Made by a program: the position numbers and the translations under genes. The notes under the pieces were generated by a model. The model did no database searches. It was given only the letters and a program-made list of their open reading frames with translations, and had not been told where the DNA came from. Positions 61,681 through 64,000 of a stretch of 64,000 nt of DNA are shown piece by piece; position 1 is the stretch's first letter; the number at the start of each line of letters is the position of its first letter. The stretch is from Pleomorphochaeta sp963678575 (GTDB taxonomy: Bacteria > Spirochaetota > Spirochaetia > Sphaerochaetales > Sphaerochaetaceae): positions 1,922,001-1,986,000 of the forward strand of contig CAXXHV010000002.1 in NCBI GenBank assembly GCA_963678575.2, given 5' to 3'.

Positions 61681-62104
61681 TTCAAAGTTATATATTGAAA
61701 TGCTAAATTAATATATTTAAAAGATGCTCAAATGCTAATTTGTATATTTTATTCATCTACTTTTATTTATTCTTAAATTATATGGTTTTTTAGAATAACT
61801 TTTTCAAAAATATTATTTTTAATTATGCATATTTGTATTAGTTTTTTTCTATTAGAAATAGCCTATTATGATTCAATACAATTATTCTTTGCTTTTTAAT
61901 TTAGAATTTTCTAATCTATTATTTTTTAAAACAAAAGTATTCTTTATCCAATTGTAGCTCATAATATTATTGATTGAGGTTTCCCATTAATTGATTTTAT
62001 CTTTTTTTATTATTAAAAAAAAATAAAAAAGATAAATTACAAATAATTAAAATAACTAAATGTAATTTATCGAAAATTTAATTTACAAAACATAATAAAT
62101 AAAT
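61681..62104. other. Intergenic region between convergent genes
   Basis: No gene is seen. The left part is featureless AT-rich sequence; the right end contains the terminator of the aldolase operon at 62013-62071. Confidence 0.5.
62013..62071 (-). terminator. Terminator of the aldolase operon
   Basis: GATAAATTACA (62031-62041) pairs perfectly with TGTAATTTATC (62061-62071). On the minus strand the hairpin is followed by a T-rich run of about 17 bases. It lies 33 bases behind the stop of the second aldolase gene. Confidence 0.8.
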
Positions 62105-62968
62105 TTATTTATAATATTTTACTTTATCATTTGCGTTAAACAAATCAATTTTATAGAACATAACTTGTTTCATTGCTTCTATACAAGGAGGATAAATATC
62201 TAAAGGTTCTCTTAATGATTCATTTTTTAATACTTCTCTACATTTTTTATAGAATGCTGTTTTAATATCACTAGATATATTAATTTTTTGAACACCATTA
62301 ACAACAGCTTCTGCAATCTCTTTATCAGGATTGTCGCTACCACCATGTAATACAAGAGGAATATCTGTTATTGCTCTAATTTCTTTTAATAAATCAATTT
62401 TTAATTTTGGTTTCATATCTTTTGGATATAAGCCATGTCCTGTTCCAATTGCAATTGCTAAAGTATCAACAGCTGTTGCTTCTACAAATGCTTTAACATC
62501 TTCAGGTCTTGTATAAATAATATTATCTGTACTAGCAATACCATATTCACCAGTACCACCAATAGTACCTAACTCTGCTTCAACACTAACATTCACTGCA
62601 TGAGCTGCTTCAACAACTTTTTTAGTAATTTCAATATTTTTTTCAAACGGGAACTCTGAAGAATCTATCATAACTGAAGTAAAACCATCATGAATCGCTC
62701 TCATAACTTGTTCAAAAGATGAGCCGTGATCTAGATGTATACAAACAGGGAAAGATGCTTTTTGAGCTTCTTCTATAGCAAACTTCAAGAATCCATCTCT
62801 GATAAACGCTAATTCATCTGGATGAATTGCAATAATAACAGGAGATTGTTTTTCTTCACAAGCCTCAAGTAATCCATTTAAAATCATACTACTGCTTGTA
62901 TTAAAAGCAGGTACTGCAAATTTGTTCTTCTTTGCTACAGCAAGAAGATCTTTCATATTCATTAACAT
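62105..62968 (-). CDS. Class II ketose-bisphosphate aldolase (GatY/KbaY/FbaA-like), copy 2
   Basis: The 287-residue zinc aldolase has all expected residues: H-L-D-H-G-S near residue 79, E-A-E-L-G-T-I-G-G near 131, G-T-G-H-G-L-Y near 175 and V-L-H-G-G-S near 209. These give the catalytic Asp and the zinc-binding His/Glu/His set. It cleaves a ketose 1,6-bisphosphate into two triose phosphates. Whether the substrate is fructose, tagatose or another sugar phosphate is not clear. It follows a related but distinct aldolase gene by 68 bases. Confidence 0.88.
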   Translation of the reverse strand: MLMNMKDLLAVAKKNKFAVPAFNTSSSMILNGLLEACEEKQSPVIIAIHPDELAFIRDGFLKFAIEEAQKASFPVCIHLDHGSSFEQVMRAIHDGFTSVMIDSSEFPFEKNIEITKKVVEAAHAVNVSVEAELGTIGGTGEYGIASTDNIIYTRPEDVKAFVEATAVDTLAIAIGTGHGLYPKDMKPKLKIDLLKEIRAITDIPLVLHGGSDNPDKEIAEAVVNGVQKINISSDIKTAFYKKCREVLKNESLREPLDIYPPCIEAMKQVMFYKIDLFNANDKVKYYK

Positions 62969-63036
62969 ATTTTTTCTCCTATATATATTATTTTTTTATA
63001 CTCTCTATTCATTTAAAAATAGAATGCTCGGTTACA

Positions 63037-63891
63037 TTAGAAATTACACAAAGTTTTCAATCTATCTTCAACATAAGGTTGAAGTTTACTTTGTACAAAT
63101 TCAGGCATATCTATTATTTTAACTGGGTCAGGATTTACCATATTTTTTTTAATGAATTCAGCCACAGCATCAAAATATAATTTTAAATAATCAGTACCAA
63201 GATTAAACTTATTAATCCCATTCGAAAATGCAATTTTTAATTGATCATCAGGGATTCCACTTCCCCCATGTAAAGCTAAGGCTGTATCTGTAGCATTATT
63301 AATCTCAATTAATCTATTAATATCTAGATTTGGTTTAGTTACATACTCACCATGAGCATTACCAATTGATATAGCTAAACTATCTACACCTGTTTCAGAA
63401 CAAAATCTTACGGCTGATTCAACTGTTGTAAAATAATTTTCCATTTTATTATCAGAAGAACTAGCAGAACCTACATGTCCAATTTCCCCTTCAACACAAA
63501 CACCTTTTGAATGAGCTACATCTACAACTTTTTTTGTAAGAGCAATATTATCTTCTATAGATTCTATAGAACCATCAATCATTACAGATCCAAAACCACA
63601 ATCAATTGATTTCATTACTGATTCATAAGTAAAATCATGGTCCATATGTACAGATATTGGAACGTTAACTTCATTTGCTAGTTCTATTACTGCTTCTGCA
63701 AATCCTTTACGACCAGTTGTATGTTGCACAGTTATGTGCTCTGGATAAAGCATAATCATAGCTGGTGTATTTGTTGCTTCTGCAGCATAAACAACCGTTC
63801 TAGCCATTATATAATCCATACAAATAAAACCTATTACAGCTGTATTTTTTTCTTTCGCTAACTCTAATTGAGTTTTGACATTAACTAACAT
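63037..63891 (-). CDS. Class II ketose-bisphosphate aldolase-like protein, copy 1
   Basis: The 284-residue protein belongs to the same family as its downstream neighbour but shares only the core motifs: H-M-D-H-D near residue 80, C-V-E-G-E-I-G-H-V-G near 131, G-N-A-H-G-E-Y near 178 and A-L-H-G-G-S-G near 211, so the active site is intact. Strong GGAGG stands ahead of the ATG, 14 bases behind the stop of a sugar-kinase-like gene. Two unlike aldolases in tandem suggest two substrates or a hetero-oligomer, as GatY needs GatZ. Confidence 0.85.
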   Translation of the reverse strand: MLVNVKTQLELAKEKNTAVIGFICMDYIMARTVVYAAEATNTPAMIMLYPEHITVQHTTGRKGFAEAVIELANEVNVPISVHMDHDFTYESVMKSIDCGFGSVMIDGSIESIEDNIALTKKVVDVAHSKGVCVEGEIGHVGSASSSDNKMENYFTTVESAVRFCSETGVDSLAISIGNAHGEYVTKPNLDINRLIEINNATDTALALHGGSGIPDDQLKIAFSNGINKFNLGTDYLKLYFDAVAEFIKKNMVNPDPVKIIDMPEFVQSKLQPYVEDRLKTLCNF

Positions 63892-63905
63892 ATTACCTCC
63901 AAAAA

Positions 63906-64000
63906 TTATTTCACTTTAGGATTTTTCATTAAACCAATAAGTAATCCACCAGCAAAAAAATCACCCAACCCCACAATAGTTGGACTTTTTACATAATCTA
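63906..64000 (-). CDS. C-terminal end of a sugar kinase-like gene (5' part outside the window)
   Basis: Only the last 30 residues are visible: V-G-L-G-D-F-F-A-G-G-L near the middle, ending P-K-V-K. The G-L-G-D motif with the catalytic Asp is that of ribokinase-fold enzymes, most like ADP-dependent phosphofructokinase/glucokinase. It precedes the two aldolase genes in the same operon, which fits a kinase making the aldolase substrate. Confidence 0.55.
   Translation of the reverse strand, partial: DYVKSPTIVGLGDFFAGGLLIGLMKNPKVK

Overview
This 64 kb window is very AT-rich chromosomal DNA, most likely from a low-GC spirochaete. The main clue is the three solute-binding proteins, whose signal peptides end in A-S-G-A-K-E-S, A-Q-G-S-S-E-S and A-N-G-A-S-E-K, a style common in Treponema and Sphaerochaetaceae. 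An outer-membrane barrel-type protein and clostridial-looking sugar operons fit this. A low-GC Sphaerochaetaceae member is my guess, not a proven assignment. There is no rRNA operon, CRISPR array or intact prophage. One tRNA (Leu, anticodon TAA) is present.

Layout. 0-1.4 kb: the end of a respiratory-type membrane protein gene followed by a polyprenyl synthetase and a terminator. 1.5-3.3 kb: an AraC regulator and an EamA exporter. 3.4-11 kb: an ABC carbohydrate importer (binding protein, two permeases) co-directional with a protein carrying a C-terminal phosphodiester-glycosidase domain and a glycosyltransferase-like protein; a divergent regulator joins an XRE-type HTH to a SorC-type sugar-sensing domain. 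11-14 kb: a BCCT osmolyte transporter that seems to start at AUU, overlapping a trypsin-fold protein with two altered triad positions. 14-19.5 kb: an outer-membrane protein, a Fic protein behind 120-bp tandem repeats, a terpenoid-cyclase-fold protein and an anchored envelope protein. 19.5-26.5 kb: a gene-poor, decayed region with an ABC-2 exporter, a small membrane protein, a membrane-bound LuxR-type regulator, and remnants of IS66 and serine-recombinase genes.

26.5-35.7 kb (minus strand): a DeoR-led operon with a BtpA/SgcQ protein, a complete BMP-type nucleoside ABC importer, an MtaD/SsnA-like amidohydrolase and an FGGY kinase, which reads as import and breakdown of a nucleoside or related base compound. 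37-50.6 kb: an AraC regulator and a D-allulose/tagatose-3-epimerase-like gene, diverging from a long plus-strand operon: ABC importer, rhaA, rhaB, rhaD, then lyxK-, ulaE- and ulaF-like genes. This operon supports L-rhamnose degradation to dihydroxyacetone phosphate plus lactaldehyde, and also a full L-lyxose route through L-xylulose to D-xylulose 5-phosphate, with rhamnose isomerase plausibly serving both.

51-61.7 kb: a GC-elevated unexplained element, tRNA-Leu, a PadR/HAAS pair, a DUF2238-like membrane protein, a MarR-pirin-nitroreductase operon with clear palindromic operators, a phytol-kinase-like and a tocopherol-cyclase-like gene with an isoprenylcysteine-methyltransferase-like neighbour, a second nitroreductase, a sensor diguanylate cyclase and a membrane protein. 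62-64 kb: two different class II aldolases behind the end of a sugar-kinase-like gene.

A shared design is visible: each of the three binding-protein genes is followed within about 15 bases by a strong hairpin before the next operon gene, which would let the binding protein be made in excess.
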